Assembly (NCBI GenBank): GCA_023846275.1 | Contig: CM043877.1 | Location: forward strand, 12,817,107 to 12,881,106 | Reading direction: 5' to 3' | Source: Vanilla planifolia | Taxonomy: Eukaryota > Streptophyta > Magnoliopsida > Asparagales > Orchidaceae | DNA: 64,000 nt | Shown: positions 35,368-48,700 of the stretch, one piece after another | Numbering within the stretch: the first letter of the stretch is position 1 | Layout: each line of letters begins with the position of its first letter | The notes under the pieces: model-generated | Database searches by the model: none | The model's input: the letters and a program-made list of their open reading frames with translations, nothing else | What the model was told of the DNA's origin: nothing | Position numbers and translations under genes: made by a program

Positions 35368-36735
35368 ATGACGGCCTCCGAGAAGTATCTCCTTGCTCCT
35401 CAAAATTCAGCTGAAGTGGCGGAGGTATCAATCGAAACTACTGGAACTACTGACTCAATGGACAGCCCAGTGAAGGAGGTGGAATATGTAGAAGCTTTAG
35501 CTGAGCTACCTGAACATCAGAGCCAGGGTGATGGATGTGGGGGGAAAAATGTCGACCATACTGCGATTGCTGGCTAGATGGAGCTGGGCAACACAGCACA
35601 CAAGGCTGAGGAACATGAGGGGAGAAAGCGATCGGAGGGAATCCCTAGCCCCAAGCATGGGGCTGCTGTGAGACTGGAGGCCCATTCAAATAGGATCAGC
35701 TTCAGGGAAGCTCTAATAGCAAATAGCAACGCCCTTAACAGTCGAACAACTTCATTTGTGCGTCCGGCCAATATTGATGTAAAAGATCGTGTTGCGACAT
35801 GCCAGACCATGTTGAGGGTGGAGATGTCATTATGTCATCGGAAGCATGCTATAGGCGAATCGAATTCCACAAATTCGATCTAGTTGGGCGAGTATACGAG
35901 AACACCCTTCCATTCTTTGCAATCGCACGAGTGCTGCTGAAGAGATGGGGACACTACAAGAATTTCAAGATCCTCAACCTCTCATCCGGTTGCTTCTACC
36001 TGCTTTTCGACTCCATTCGTGATAGGAATGAAGTCTGGCTTGGCGGCCCATGGCAAGTCGCTGGTCAAGCCATGGGACTTGACATTTTGACACATGAATT
36101 CGGGCCCAACACCGTAACGGCGATGTGTGCACCAGTCTGGGTGCGCCTTCCGTGCCTCCCATTAATATACTGGGATGTGGAGAACATCCTGAATTGCTAA
36201 GGAAATTGGGGAACCCTTCTTACTTAACGACTGGACTGCTGATATGGGACGATCTTCCTATGCTAGGGTGTGTGTCCAGATGGACCTCTCGAAGCCTTTA
36301 AAACCAGGCATATGGCTTAACGGGGAATTTGGAAGAATCTACCAAGCATTCGAGTACGAGAGACTGCTGCGGGTTTGCTTTTCGTGCGGGCACATTGGTC
36401 ACCTCGTGGGGCAATGCAGCACGTATAAGTCCCCGGAGGCTACGCACGCATGTCCAACAAAAATGATGACGAATAATGGGAAGATGGCGAGGAAGCGTGA
36501 AGAGGGAATTATTATTGCGACCTCAGGAGACAATGACATTGGAGGTGGATTACTGGAGGTGGAGGATACGCATAATTGTGGCGGGAAGGCTACTGAGGCT
36601 GAGTGTTCTAGAACTCCTCAAATGCGGGAGAGGAATACGCATGACCTGGAGAAGAAGGGACAAGTGCATGGCCCATGGATGCTTGTCCAACCCCGACGTA
36701 GGAGACAGGGCGTGGCTGAGGGGGACTTTTGCTGA
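35368..36735 (+). pseudogene. L1 ORF1 (DUF4283-like, CCHC zinc knuckle)
   Basis: An RNA-binding nucleocapsid-like protein of plant LINEs. Three overlapping frames must be pieced together. A first ATG at 35,368 is stopped at 35,575; the next frame from 35,578 holds 'RISFREALIANS'. A frameshift near 35,800 leads to the DUF4283-like part ('EFHKFDLVGRVYEN', 'CFYLLFDSIRDRNEVWLGGPW', 'VWVRLPCLPLIYWD'), then a stop at about 36,198. The last part from 36,244 has the knuckle 'CFSCGHIGHLVGQC'. At least three breaks make it non-functional. Confidence 0.8.
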
Positions 36736-37137
36736 GGGGGCCGTTAGCATGCATCACAGGAAGAGGAGCCTATCCAAGGCTCTAGGCAGAGGTATGGCGA
36801 GGTGGGCCTCGTCCCCAAGGGCCAGGGAGGATTAGACGAGGACTCCACAGGAAGATGCTCCAACGAAGGAAGTGGGAACGGGGCAGATGGCGTAGGCAGG
36901 AAGGAATAAGGGGAAACTGCCATTGTTGCAGGAGGATTATGCGGTGGACCAAACCAAAAGCTCGGATGGTCACTACACCAAAATGTTGTTGGAGAATTTC
37001 TCCTGGGTTGTGCTTCGTGGGGAGTAGGGGACACCGAGGAGGAAGATGGAGGAGGCCTCTTATGGGGAGGAGGTCCTCGACGTGGCTGGAGAATTGCGTG
37101 GCCGCATGAGGGCACCACTTAAAAAATTCCAGGTGAA

Positions 37138-40100
37138 GATGCGTTTCGCGGTTTGGAATATCAGAGGAGTTAGGGACAGGAAGTCAAGAAGTACCTGCAA
37201 ATGTTTGTATGCGAGGGGAATGTTGTAGTCGTGGCCCTGATGGAGATGAAAGCACAATGTTTCCTAAGGAAGGATGCGGATTGGTTCCTTGGGAATGATT
37301 GGAACTTCGTGGCTTAACCATCAGCTGGCATGTCAGTAGGTATTATTATGTTGTGGAAGAGTTGCGTAGATATCACGATCACGGCAGCCTCAACGCATGT
37401 TGTGGCGTGTGAGATGAGGCTACGTGGCGCTAGCAAGATAAATTGCTTCATTGTCTATGGCCCCAAAGATCACCACAAGCATCGGGAGGTCTGGGATGTC
37501 ATCAGGCATGCGTCCAGCAGGGATGACCACTCATTGTGGTAGGAGATCTTAACCTTGTGATGGCACAAGAAGAGAAACGGGGAGAGAAGTTCATTTATGG
37601 TAGGGGGCAGCAAGAACTTGCTGACCTTATGCAAGAGCTGCAGCTGGTGGACATGGGCTTCACTGAAAATTGCTTTACCTGGTGCAATAGGAAGCAGGGC
37701 GGCGCACGCATCCTGGAGTGACTTGATTGGGTCCTGATGAACTCGGCGGGGATGCAGGTGTTTCCCGAATGCTCTGTGCAGCACCTAAGCCAGCTTGGGT
37801 CTGATCATTGCCCACTTCTAGTTAATCTGGGGTATAGGAATTTGCGGCCGAACAATGAAAGGATACAATTCGAAAATGTATGGTTGGATTTCCTGCAGTC
37901 GAACGGGGTGGTGCACCAAGCATGGCATAGACGTGTGGGGGGGAATTACATGGAGGCTGTAACGATCAAATTCAAACATTTGCTGGTGGCACTACGGAAG
38001 TGGAGCCAAGAGGAGGTGGGCAACATTGCCAACAAAAACGCGGAGTTGGAGAAAAATATCAATGAATTACAATTGACGGAATCTCGAGAGGGATTAACAG
38101 AGGAAGAGAGCATGCATCTTGGCCATATGATCATGGCCTTCCACCGTGGCTGCGCACATGAGGAGCAATGGTGGTGGTAACGTGCGAAAGTGCATTGGAC
38201 GCAGCTTGGGGACAGCAACACCCGGTTCTTCCATGCTGTTGCAATGGCTCGTGCACTGGGAAATCGAATCATTCAGCTAAGGGACGTGGAGAACAACGTG
38301 GTGGATACACCTGAAAGCATCAGGAGCGTCCTCTTAGCTTATTTTGAAGAGAAGTGGCGATGCGCAGGGTGGGCATCTATGCCGCTGCACTCTGTGTCGT
38401 CTGGCATTGTCTGTGAGGATATGGCTTCCAAGCTTGGTTACAGAGTCGTCGAGAGTGAGATAATTGCGGCCATGTGGGGAATTAGAAGAAACAAAAGCCC
38501 CAGGTATCGACAGGATCATGGCGGAATTTCTGCATGGCTATTGGGCAATCACACGCAGAGATATCATTCACGCAGTGCAGACTTTCTTTGAGGAGAGGAG
38601 GCTGTCGAAGATATGGAAGGACACGTTGATTGTCCTTATCCCGAAGAAGCAGGGGGCATGCAGGCCGGAGCATTACTGCCCAATTAGCCTTTGCAACACC
38701 ATATATAAGGTGGTGGCACGCGTATTGGTCGAGAGATTGAAACCGTTGATGCCATACTTCATCTCGCACGAACAAGCAGCTTTCATCCCCGAGCGAAGCA
38801 TCTCAGACAACGTATACATTGCGCAGGAGATGATGTCGAAAATGCACTCCTGCACCGCAATCTCCGGCCTCATGGCAGTCAAAATAAACATTGAGCAAGC
38901 TTACGATTGCATGCGATGGGATTTCCTGCTCGGGATAATGAAGACTATGAGATTCCCTCCTATTTGGTGTGAATGGATCGCTGCATGCATCATGTCTCCG
39001 CGGTTTGGTGTTCTTGTTAATGGCTCTCGCCTTCCTTGGGTGGTGGCGCAGCGGGGGCTCCGGCAGGGCTGTTCGCTCTCACCCTACCTGTATGTTATTA
39101 TTACAGAATACTTATCTGTACTGGTGAGGGAATACGAGACCAAACAACTACTAGGATTCAGACCCGGACAACACGCGTAGCTGATTTTGTACCTCCTCTA
39201 TGCGGATGATGTTTTATTGTTTGCCCCGCCACGCGCAAGGCCGCGCGCACTGTGTGGAAAATTATGAGGACCTTCAAGGAAGCTGCAGGGCTGCGGGTTA
39301 ACTTTCTGAAATCTAAAGTATATTATAGCAAGAAGATCAGCAAGAAGAAAGCAAGGCTGGTGTCAAGGCAACTACATATGGAGCAGGGTTGGATACTCAC
39401 GTACCTCAGGGTCCCTATTGCAGCGAAGTTCCTGAGAAGAGTGGAGCTCAACTTCTTGCTTCAGAGGATTGATGCTGCGGAGGCCAATTGGTGGATTCGT
39501 CCGCTGTCACTCGCGGGCAGAGTTGCCTTGGCCTCCTCTGTTCTCACCGCCATCCCAAGTCATATTTTGCATCACTGTGTTGTGCCAGCGGGAGTCATTG
39601 ATGAGATAGAAAGGAGAATTAGAAGCTTTCTATGGCACAGGACAAGCAAAGCGCATATGATGCATTATGCACCCTGGGACTGCGTCACTCCATCGAAGAC
39701 CGGCGGTGGGCTTGGGCTTTGTGACTTTCATGTATGGAAGCGTGTGCTGTAAATGAAGAACTGCAAGCGCATTCTAAGTCGTGAGGCGAGCCTTTGGGTG
39801 GACACTATGCGTCAGAAGTACAGATTTAAGGATCCTGTTATGAAAAGTTCCCCGGAACGCATCTCATGTGTGTAGGCTGGTGCTGGAGGCAATGCCAGTG
39901 GCGGTGTCAATCTTTGTATGGAGAATCGGCGATGGGAGGATGAAGAGATTCGCGGAGGACAACTTGCTGGGCATCCTCCCTCTTTGCTGTTGGCCGACTT
40001 TCATCAACATGAACATCGTATGGCCGATTAGCATGGCTGAATGCATCACTACAGTCGGGGTTTGGGACGTGGACAATATTCGTGCATGGGTGGGCGAGGA

Positions 40101-41267
40101 GCTGATTGACATAATTCTGCACCTTCCCAGAGCTTGAGCATCTGCTCAGAACACGCTCACTCAGGCGCACATCGAGACGGAGAGGGTTGACAGCGGGAGG
40201 ATCTATATGCACATGGTGTGTAGAGCTGATGGCACCGCCAAGCAAAGTGGTCGGTGAGACGCGGACCAGGAGAGGGGTATTTGGAAGATCAAAGCAGTGC
40301 CGAGGGTGCGGATGTTCATGTGGTGAGTCGTCGGTGACTAACTCCCCACGGCGGTGTGGCTGACCTACAGGGGGATGCTCAAGAGTAGTAGTTGTTAGTG
40401 GGGCTGTGCGGCGGAAGAGTCCACGCAGCATGGTTTTTGGGACTGCTCGCGCACCCAGGAACTCTGGGATGACTGCCAGGCCCGCTGGGCAGTGTTTGCG
40501 CTGGGATGGCCTCGGGGTGCGGATGCCGGGTTGACCTTTCTTGACCAGCTCATGAGGTTTGTCGGCTCACCGGCTGCGCGTCGTGGGGCCAGTGTCGGGC
40601 ATGCTGCCACGTTGGCCACCACCATGTATTATATCTGGGAAAGAAGGAATGCGATGAGGATAACAATCCGATGGTCAAGCCATGCTCGCTGCTACGGAAG
40701 ATCAACATCGAGGTAATTACTGTAACAGGACAATGCAACGTTTATTCATCCCTGTCCAGTGGGAACCCTTGCAACTCCTCGGACCTACTCGTAACCCATT
40801 GTTGGGTTTCCCTCCCAACATGATGGATAAAAGTGAATTGGGATGCTGCAGTGGGGGACAACACTGCTGATCTTGGCCTGGTGGCCAGAGGCTACATGGG
40901 GAGGCCGCTCCTGGTGGCTGGTAAGAGGGTTCTCTCTCAGGCTGGTGAAGCGATGGAGGCCCAGGCTATGCTTGAGGCCCTTAACATGCTAAGGGGTTCC
41001 CTTCCCCATTATAGTGCAGTGGAGATTCAGACTAACTCAATGATGGCGCTCCAGGAGGTCCACAACTTGATATCCCACCCTCCTATGGCAGGCCATTTTG
41101 CTGAGACTATCAAGTACGCAAGATGTCTGGAGGCAATTAGATTTTCCCACATCTATAGAGATGGGAATGCGCCTGCTGATTGGTGGCACGTGCTGCATGC
41201 TGCAACGAGTTCCTCTGAGAATGGGGAGACCACCTCCCTAAGCCCCTCATTAAACTTATGCTGTTAG
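37138..41267 (+). pseudogene. L1 ORF2: endonuclease, reverse transcriptase, RNase H
   Basis: Broken into many frames. The APE-like endonuclease starts 'MRFAVWNIRGV' at about 37,138, with 'GDLN' near 37,540 and the catalytic 'GSDHCPLL' near 37,800. RT about 38,190-39,250: 'LGDSNTRFFHAVA', 'PGIDRIMAEF', 'LIPKKQGACRPEHYCPISL', 'RGLRQGCSLSPYL' and the YADD box at 39,199-39,210, preceded by a stop. Then 'FVWRIGDGRM' near 39,915 and the zf-RVT region ('VWKIKAVPRVRMFMW', about 40,280). The C-terminal RNase H (40,833-41,267) has 'NWDAAV' and 'EAQAMLEAL', but Asn in 'IQTNSMMAL' where Asp is expected. ORF2 would nick the target and prime cDNA from it. Confidence 0.88.
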
Positions 41268-41369
41268 ATTTCATGTTTGATCCTCCGTGAGGATCTCTCA
41301 GGAAAAATCCTTTGTATGACTTATGCCACTCTTGGAAAGTTTAATATATTATATATTATTATCAAAAAA

Positions 41370-41387
41370 AAGCATTGGGGTGTTATG
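41370..41387. repeat. Target-site duplication of L1 (right, 18 bp)
   Basis: Exact copy of 33,449-33,466. Its first As merge with the poly-A tail. Confidence 0.95.
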
Positions 41388-41529
41388 ATTAATTCATTAA
41401 TTGTGGCTTACTTTTCTTGAACTTTGTTAGAAACAGAATTACTATTATCATTAGAAAACAACAAAGGTCACATTGATAATATTTAACTATTTAGGTCAAA
41501 GTGTGTGTGACAAAGCCAACTTAAACCAA

Positions 41530-41740
41530 TGATAAATATCTATCTGAGGTTATCATTATTGAGGGCTTGAAAATGTCATTATAGATGGATAAAAAGAGGA
41601 AAGGGGAATAGGTTTTAGATGCTTCCCTAAAAGCTAAATAAGAGACTACTCTCCTTTGAAATGAATAGGTTTGAAGGATTAACCCATTGGACAACCGACC
41701 TATAGTGGAAGTTACCAACTTTATAATGTTTTCCATTGGT
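41530..41740 (-). repeat. Dispersed repeat, inverted partner of 48.5 kb
   Basis: Read on the minus strand it contains 'tcatttcaaaggagagtag', 'cttatttagctttta' and 'gcatctaaaacctattc'. The plus strand at 48,500-48,700 has 'tcatttcaaggaagtacat', 'cttatttagccttca' and 'gcatctaaaatatcttc'. Translation also matches ('SYLAFREASKT' against 'SYLAFKKASKI'). Family unknown. Confidence 0.6.
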
Positions 41741-42454
41741 ATTATATAACAATGCTAGTTGAGCTAATACTAGTTGGCTCAATCTATTGAAGTTTAATAA
41801 TTGCAGGCTACACAAATATACTCCCTAAAAAATAGTGATTAGAGAGAAGGATTTAGCATTTTACTCTTTTTTATTGTATTAGAAATTATGTATTGAGATT
41901 TAAACTAATGGAGAGTAATAGAGTTGTGACAACATATTTGACATATGAATTATTATGATTTTATTTATTTTCTTTCCAACAGAAGAAAATAATGTTAAAG
42001 TTAGCAATACTTTTATAATGAGTTTCTTTTAAATGTTGGAAAAATGTTTTAATTTTATAGTTTATTGCAAATTTAATTTAAATAGTGATTTGCATTATCA
42101 AAATAATGCAATTGTTTGGCTTATTTACAAAGATTTACTTGGTTTGTGGTTTAAAAAAAAAAGGAAATTATATGTCAATAAAGGATTTTTAAAAATAAAT
42201 ATATCCAAATTAAATAAAATGATTTCAAAAAGGTTCAAAAATTAAATAACTCTAAAAACGGGACACCAAACACCCTTCACTCAATATTATAAAACGTAGA
42301 AGTGCTATCATCATTATAATGAAGCTACATTTCTTGTGGTTAACATATAATTTCTCTCTTTATAGAACTACAAATAACTAATGCAAGTGAGACAAGTGAA
42401 TTTCTCGATTTTAGTTAAAACTTTAAACTTTTTCAAAGCAAAAATGAGATAAGG

Positions 42455-42850
42455 TTAAACAGTATGCGTCATGACTTTTATGAAGGTATTTGATGCATTA
42501 GATAACCCGAATGACATAATTACTAGTTCAAATAATCTTTTCTTTGTCTTGAAAATAGTCTTCCATCCACCACCTTCTTTAATCCTAATATGGTGGTATC
42601 TACGCTTCAAATCAATATTAGAAAAAATCACTATTGGGGTCATCATATAGAGAAAATAACCAAGATTTGGTATCAAGAATTGATACTTGATTATGACCTT
42701 GTTTATGGCTTGACTATCCACAAACATTCATCTATTGTCATGCCTTTTTAGAGTAATAAGGATAGCAACCATGCGAGATGATATCTCTCATCGAAAAATC
42801 CCTTTTGGAGCAACTCTTAAACTTTTGTTTTTTTTTTTCATCTAAGCATG
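42455..42850 (-). pseudogene. Ty3-gypsy reverse transcriptase relic
   Basis: Minus-strand reading gives 'AINKVIIKYQFLIPNLGYFL', 'IFSNIDLKRRYHHIRIKEG' and 'MSFGLSNASNTFIKVM', the palm region of a gypsy RT before its YxDD box. Upstream (42,728-42,850) 'ELLQKGF' and following residues fit the start of the RT in shifted frames. No LTRs or other domains were found next to it. It belongs to a different and far older element than the one at 13.5-22.7 kb. Confidence 0.82.
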
Positions 42851-45585
42851 TTTAGTTAGGTTTATTCAACTAAATGGAAATTTAGTAAGGATGACCATTG
42901 CATAAAGCCAATTTCATGCTAAATGCCTCCTAATAGAGGTAATTAATTTGGTAAATCTTTAGGATAAGTGTTCTTAAACTCCTCTAATAGCTCTTGAACA
43001 TCTCTTGGAGTCACAATCACTATACTTGACTTTTCTCTTGATCCTTTAACTATTAAGTAGTAGATTGCTTCACTCTCTTGAGTGTCATGTTCGAACAAAT
43101 GTGGACTCAAAATATGTTGTCATCACCATGCTTTTGACCAAACTCATTAATGTATAAAAATCCAACCATTAGTTCATTAGACTTAAAATTTTCTTTTTCT
43201 TTATGGTTTTGTGATGGTTGCATCACTAATAATATAAACACATTCTTATATTTTATAAAGGCATATGATGTAACTTAAATCATATAGATTTTATAAAATC
43301 CTTACAAAAAAAATAATAAACAAATCATGCAACAAAAATAAAATATCAACATAATAATCTTTGTGAGCTAACAAAGTGACCAAACAAGTTCTTGATTATG
43401 GTTTCTTCTAAATTCTATCATTGATGTTCCATAATAAGTTATTATGACAACTCAAATATCTCAATGAATCTAATATAGTAATTTATTTGTTATAAAACCA
43501 AACCATATGTTATTTCTAAGCTCCTAATTTGACTCATAATTCCTCTAGTATCTCATCATGTGCCTACATAGCACCAAAAAGATTGGCAAAATAAGATAAG
43601 ACACCATCCTATATATAGTATGAAAGGTCTAACAAATCATATTATATAAAACATTACAAGGTTAAGACTCATGTCATATGTGAGGACTTTATACATTTCA
43701 ATATAACATGATTTTTTTATACATTATTGTAATAAATGTACTAATCATATGCTATCAATGTCTAATACATTTTATGAATCATGTTGTCATAATTGCTCTT
43801 AGGACCCACTTTGTCTTACAACTAATTAATTATTCAAACCATAAATGTTTTCCATCTCAATATTGTTTCTTTATAAAATAGATCTCCTTATTGGTGTATG
43901 CTTATGAGAGACTTATTTTTTGCCTATTTTGATACCTTATGGGGCCTATTTCCTTATTGGCATATACCTCTTTATGAGTATGATGTTTTCTATAGTAACC
44001 TCACATACATTCAATATCTCACACACACAAGAAATATAACAAACTTTCACCTAATATTCTATATTATCATTTAAGAACCTTAAGCTCTATGAGTGTCAAC
44101 ATCATTCCTATAATATAAATAAAAAATGAGCACTATATGCTTAGCAAGAAAATCATTTGCAATATATAGTAAATCAGTATAAAGAATAAGTAAAGTAGCT
44201 AAGAAATAAAGTAGACTAATAAATAAAAAATATAAGATAATATGTGAAGAGAGTATTATTACAATACATATATAGCTATATAGAGTACTCATAGCATGTT
44301 TTACTTTTCTTTCTTTTCATATTCACTTTTATTATTAATTTTTTGTTTTATTTTTTTCATATATGTATTCTTTTTTTAGACCTAGACTCTTTTTATGACT
44401 CTTATCCAAATACATGGAGATCTTATATCACAGCTCATCATCAAAACCTCAATACTTAGACATGTTTGGGTCCCATCTCTAAGCATCTATTAATATAATT
44501 TGTGTTAAACTAATGCACAAGTGGTGGGTAAATTATGCTTTAAACTTTTTATAATTTTTAAAATCCTCTTAAATGAAATTTGGGAATCATAAAATCATTG
44601 ATTTAATAATTTCACTAAATAAATATTATAAAAAATTAGAAGTTTTATAATTTTAAAAATATTTTATACCTAATGAAAATAATTTTTATAATTTTCTTCT
44701 ATATATTTTAATTAAATATTATTAAATAAGTAAAATATCAAAAATTATATTATAGTAAAGAAAATAAAAGTAACAAGAATTTTTTGTGGTTCGACCTAAC
44801 CCATGCCTACATCCACCCCCAGTCAACCTGATCAAGATTCTATTAATAAAACCACTCATTTTAGTCGTAATAGGTAAAAATAATCTTTGCAAATCATACT
44901 CTTTTGTTGTAGATTATAATATTAGAATATGAATGCATTTATAGAAAAGTTTACTATAACTTAAATGATAATTTTTAAAATATTAAATTGAAAGATTTAT
45001 TGATTTTCACTAATATTATTAAGAAAAATATAATCAATATAAATCTTATATCAATAATATTTTTAAAAAATAAAATAGGAATAAGGAAATAAAAAATTAA
45101 TTGTAAAAAGATACCAATAAGATGTGCATGCAAAGAGAATGCTGAAGCAAGAAAGATAAAAAAATGAGTTGCAAACATGACTCCTACAAAGGCATCAAAA
45201 TTGGATTGTAACTTTTGGTTTTGCTCATTCTCTTCCCAAAAAATTGATGTAGTAATGTAAAATCATCATTTTTTCAACTCCTAAGGCACCTTTATTTTAT
45301 TGGAATATTTTAGAGTAAAATAAATTTTTTTTAACAGTTTGAAAGATCACTTGAAATAGCCATTAGTATTTTAGATTTCAAAGCAAAGAAAACTTTCTGG
45401 AATGCATATTTTGAGCAGGAATAGTAACCATTCTCTGATTTAGGTGGAAGAAATAAGAGTCACTCAATCAGAATATTAAATAAAGTGTACAAATCTAATC
45501 CTAGTATTTGATCTAGATTGTTAGGATCCAACATACTAGATGGACGATGTGGATGCACAAGAGTATTATTCCCAAAGGTAAAAAT

Positions 45586-45795
45586 GATCTCAACCATTCG
45601 ATTGAGCTTTACGAATAGATAACTAGAGAAAATTTACTTTCCAAGATGGTGGAACTGATCTCATCCATTCAATTAGACTTGTTAGATGGATGGTTAGTAG
45701 GAATACACTATTCATAAAAATGGGCATGATTCAGACCATTCGATCATGACATCATGTAATTAGATGACACTGGTTTGCCTTAGTCTAAAAGTGAA
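45586..45795. repeat. 71-bp degenerate tandem repeat, three copies
   Basis: 'gatctcaaccattcgat', 'gatctcatccattcaat' and 'gattcagaccattcgat' start at 45,586, 45,657 and 45,728, each followed by a similar 'gat.g.t...taga' stretch. A CA microsatellite follows at 45,931. Confidence 0.65.
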
Positions 45796-46672
45796 TAGGG
45801 CTAATTTTTAGTCCCACATTGTAGGATGTAGATGATGTTTGACATTTGTAAAACTTATTCTTAGCTTATAGGTTAGTCGAATGGGTTGGCTACACCTTGG
45901 TGCTCTTGAGAAGTCATACCAAGTCACCTACACACACACACACACTTAGGTCCAACTTCACTTGATCCATTACATAGCAATTCAAGAGTCCATCCTGATT
46001 CATTATGCCAAAGCCTATTTAGGAGTTATTTCTTGACCCAATGTAACCCAAATCACAAAGGAATTGAACCTTGACAAAGCTCAGTTCACCCAATCTCCTT
46101 ACCGGTGACTCCTTTAAGCCCATTGCTTAGAATTTTTGGGTCACTTAGCCCAAGTATTTGGACTTGGCTATGTGTTGGTTTCCTAAGAAAAATTTTTTAT
46201 TTTTTATTAACTTTTAAAGTATTTTTATAGTTATTAAAATATCAAAATATTTTTATAACTACTAAAAAATAATATGTAAGAAATTAATGATAATGCATGT
46301 GAATGAATGATGTTATACAACATAATTGTCTCATATGTAAACAAGTGATATGATAAACAATCTAATTAAAAAATATTTTGGAGATGGACTCTTGATGGTT
46401 AGCTACTTCACAAGAGTTTGATCAATGATTCTTTAATATACTATTTAAGTCACAACTAGAGCATAGCCACCAATACTAATTGACAATAATTTACTTGTAG
46501 ATTGTTTTATGAGACATTTAATAAAAAATCTATAATTAATTGATCCTATGAGAGCTTGAGATGCATGACCTAAAAGACACTCGAGAAAAATATTAGAGGA
46601 ACTAACACAATGATTTTGTTATTATCAAACAAGTAATGAAATGACAAAGGGTACAACACCCACGATGCTAAA

Positions 46673-46876
46673 AGTGAAATATCTCCTCTCACCATCATTA
46701 ATCTTGTCCCTTTAAAGGAATAAGACACTCCTATATGTTGGAGCCCCATCTCTAAGTTCTCATAATACTGAGAAGTGAAGTTTCTCATCTTATCTTCACT
46801 AGTCTTATCCCCCTAAGGGAATGAAGTGGTTGGACATACTGGAGCATCATCTTTGAGTGCTCAGGATAAGTTTATA
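46673..46876. repeat. 102-bp tandem repeat, two copies
   Basis: Units start at 46,673 ('gtgaaatatctcctctcacc') and 46,775 ('gtgaagtttctcatcttatc') and stay collinear through 'aatcttgtccctttaaagga' against 'agtcttatccccctaaggga'. A partial duplication of the end ('catcatctttgagtgc') recurs at 46,900. Confidence 0.7.
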
Positions 46877-48499
46877 ACATGTATAGATATGAGATATAAC
46901 ATCATCTTTGAGTGCATGTTTATAACATCATATATCTAATATTTATACATATGCATATGTGTGTGTATACATCACATAAGTTATATTAAAATTGAAATGT
47001 GCATAAGAAATGCTATATTATACATGTAAATGCTCACATCATCAAATATATCATAATAATATAAAAAATTCTTTTTACCTACTTATATTAAAATAAAATG
47101 TACCAATCTGACTCCATTTTTCACTTATATATGAGTTATGCCTCATCAATATTTTTCTTTTAAAATTGTAAGGTACAATCACTAATATTGTATTATACAA
47201 CACATGTCTTATGTTAGCCAAACACCTAATCATATAATTGATCTCTATTAAGTAGTATAGGAGCTAATCATAAGTGTGTGATATAGGCCTTGTTCTAGTA
47301 CGATGATATGAAGTATCAGTCTACTAATCATAATAGTATGATTCACCCTTCGTACTTTTAGAATCTATAACATAAATGCACAAGATCATAACTAGATTGT
47401 ACTAACCAAATAACAATGTCGTACAAGTGTGATTCATAATTAACATACTATGTATCAAAGTACCAATTTGAGAGTTACGTGATATTAGTACTATCTATAT
47501 TGATATATGTAAATATGGACGAACTAGCAATGAGATAGTATGATCTTTTGATTAAGCAATACATAATTTATCATACTATTTAATTTTCATTTCTTATTGG
47601 TATGATACCCAACATCTACTCATGGATCGAACATATGATTCTAGCTAAATCTTTCTATACAATGAACATTACTAGTATGATTATAGAATAATACTAGTAC
47701 ACTATTATTTTGAATACACTAAACATGGAATAATACTAATAAAATGCTATACTAAATACCCAAATATACATGAGCCAAAAGCTCATTATTGACTCTTACT
47801 ACAATTTCATCTTTGACAATCTATACAATCTTCTAGTATGATTGATGGAGCTAGAACTTACAATAATCTCCAACCATAACAATAAACAACTAAAGTTCGT
47901 TAGATCTATTTCCAAAGTATTTAAACAAACTATATATGGTTAATGATAGAAAACTGGGGTGAGATTTGACTTTATAGTAAAATTTTTAAAACCAAAGTCA
48001 AACACTTGGTCTTTTCCTTGGGACCTTTGTTTTTCTTCTTTGATTGCATTGAAACAATGCAAAAATATCTACTAGAATAATACAAAACAACAATAATTTG
48101 GACTTCTTTTCTCTCTTTGAACTTCTACCCTCCCTGACTCACTACTTTCTCTAACATAAATAAACATCGTAAATGATTTCTTAATATAAGAGTAAGAGGT
48201 TTTCTTCTTATAAATAAGAGGAATATTTAGCTATTTTATTGAACTTTTTTAATTATTCTAAACTTTGATGGTTAACATAAAATTTAATTCACTTTTAAAA
48301 TTACAAAATGCATACTAATAAATTCCTCACTACAAGACCTTAACAACAATATATTTAAATATAAAATTTGGCCATTGGTATTCTGTCAGGTTTCTTAAGG
48401 TGCTTACAACTCATTGATTTCTTAATTTTGGATTAATAAATCTTATATTTTCTATACAAAATATACTTTGAGTAGATATTGGAATTTAACTAGGTGGGT

Positions 48500-48700
48500 T
48501 ATCACATCCCATTTCTTATCTGGACATCTCTCGCTTTAATTCTCAACAAGTTATCTTTTGAGTTAACCTTTGAATCCTTCTCATTTCAAGGAAGTACATC
48601 GTCTTATTTAGCCTTCAAAAAAGCATCTAAAATATCTTCTTCTTTTCTTTATCTCTCCATATCAAATGGAAATTTCAAAATACTAGCCTTAGAAAGATAT
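48500..48700 (+). repeat. Dispersed repeat, inverted partner of 41.5 kb
   Basis: Plus-strand counterpart of 41,530-41,740, about 70% identical over some 115 bp by eye. The short open frame here encodes no recognisable protein. Confidence 0.6.

Larger units (their letters stand above)
33467..41369 (+). mobile_element. L1-type LINE, full-length, inactivated
   Basis: A 7.9-kb non-LTR retrotransposon bounded by a perfect 18-bp target duplication and ending in a short poly-A (41,364-41,371). It contains a repeated 5' region, ORF1 with a DUF4283-like domain and CCHC knuckle, and ORF2 with endonuclease, RT, a Zn-finger region and C-terminal RNase H, the usual plant L1 plan. It is much more GC-rich than its surroundings. 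Several frameshifts and stops in both ORFs make it inactive. Part of its length is a probable nested solo LTR (33,859-34,952). Confidence 0.93.

Noticed and set aside
45780-45930. 'ttagtcccacattg' and following sequence as a Cassandra-type (5S-like) element
   Set aside because: Resemblance to 5S rRNA promoter sequence is too weak to claim.
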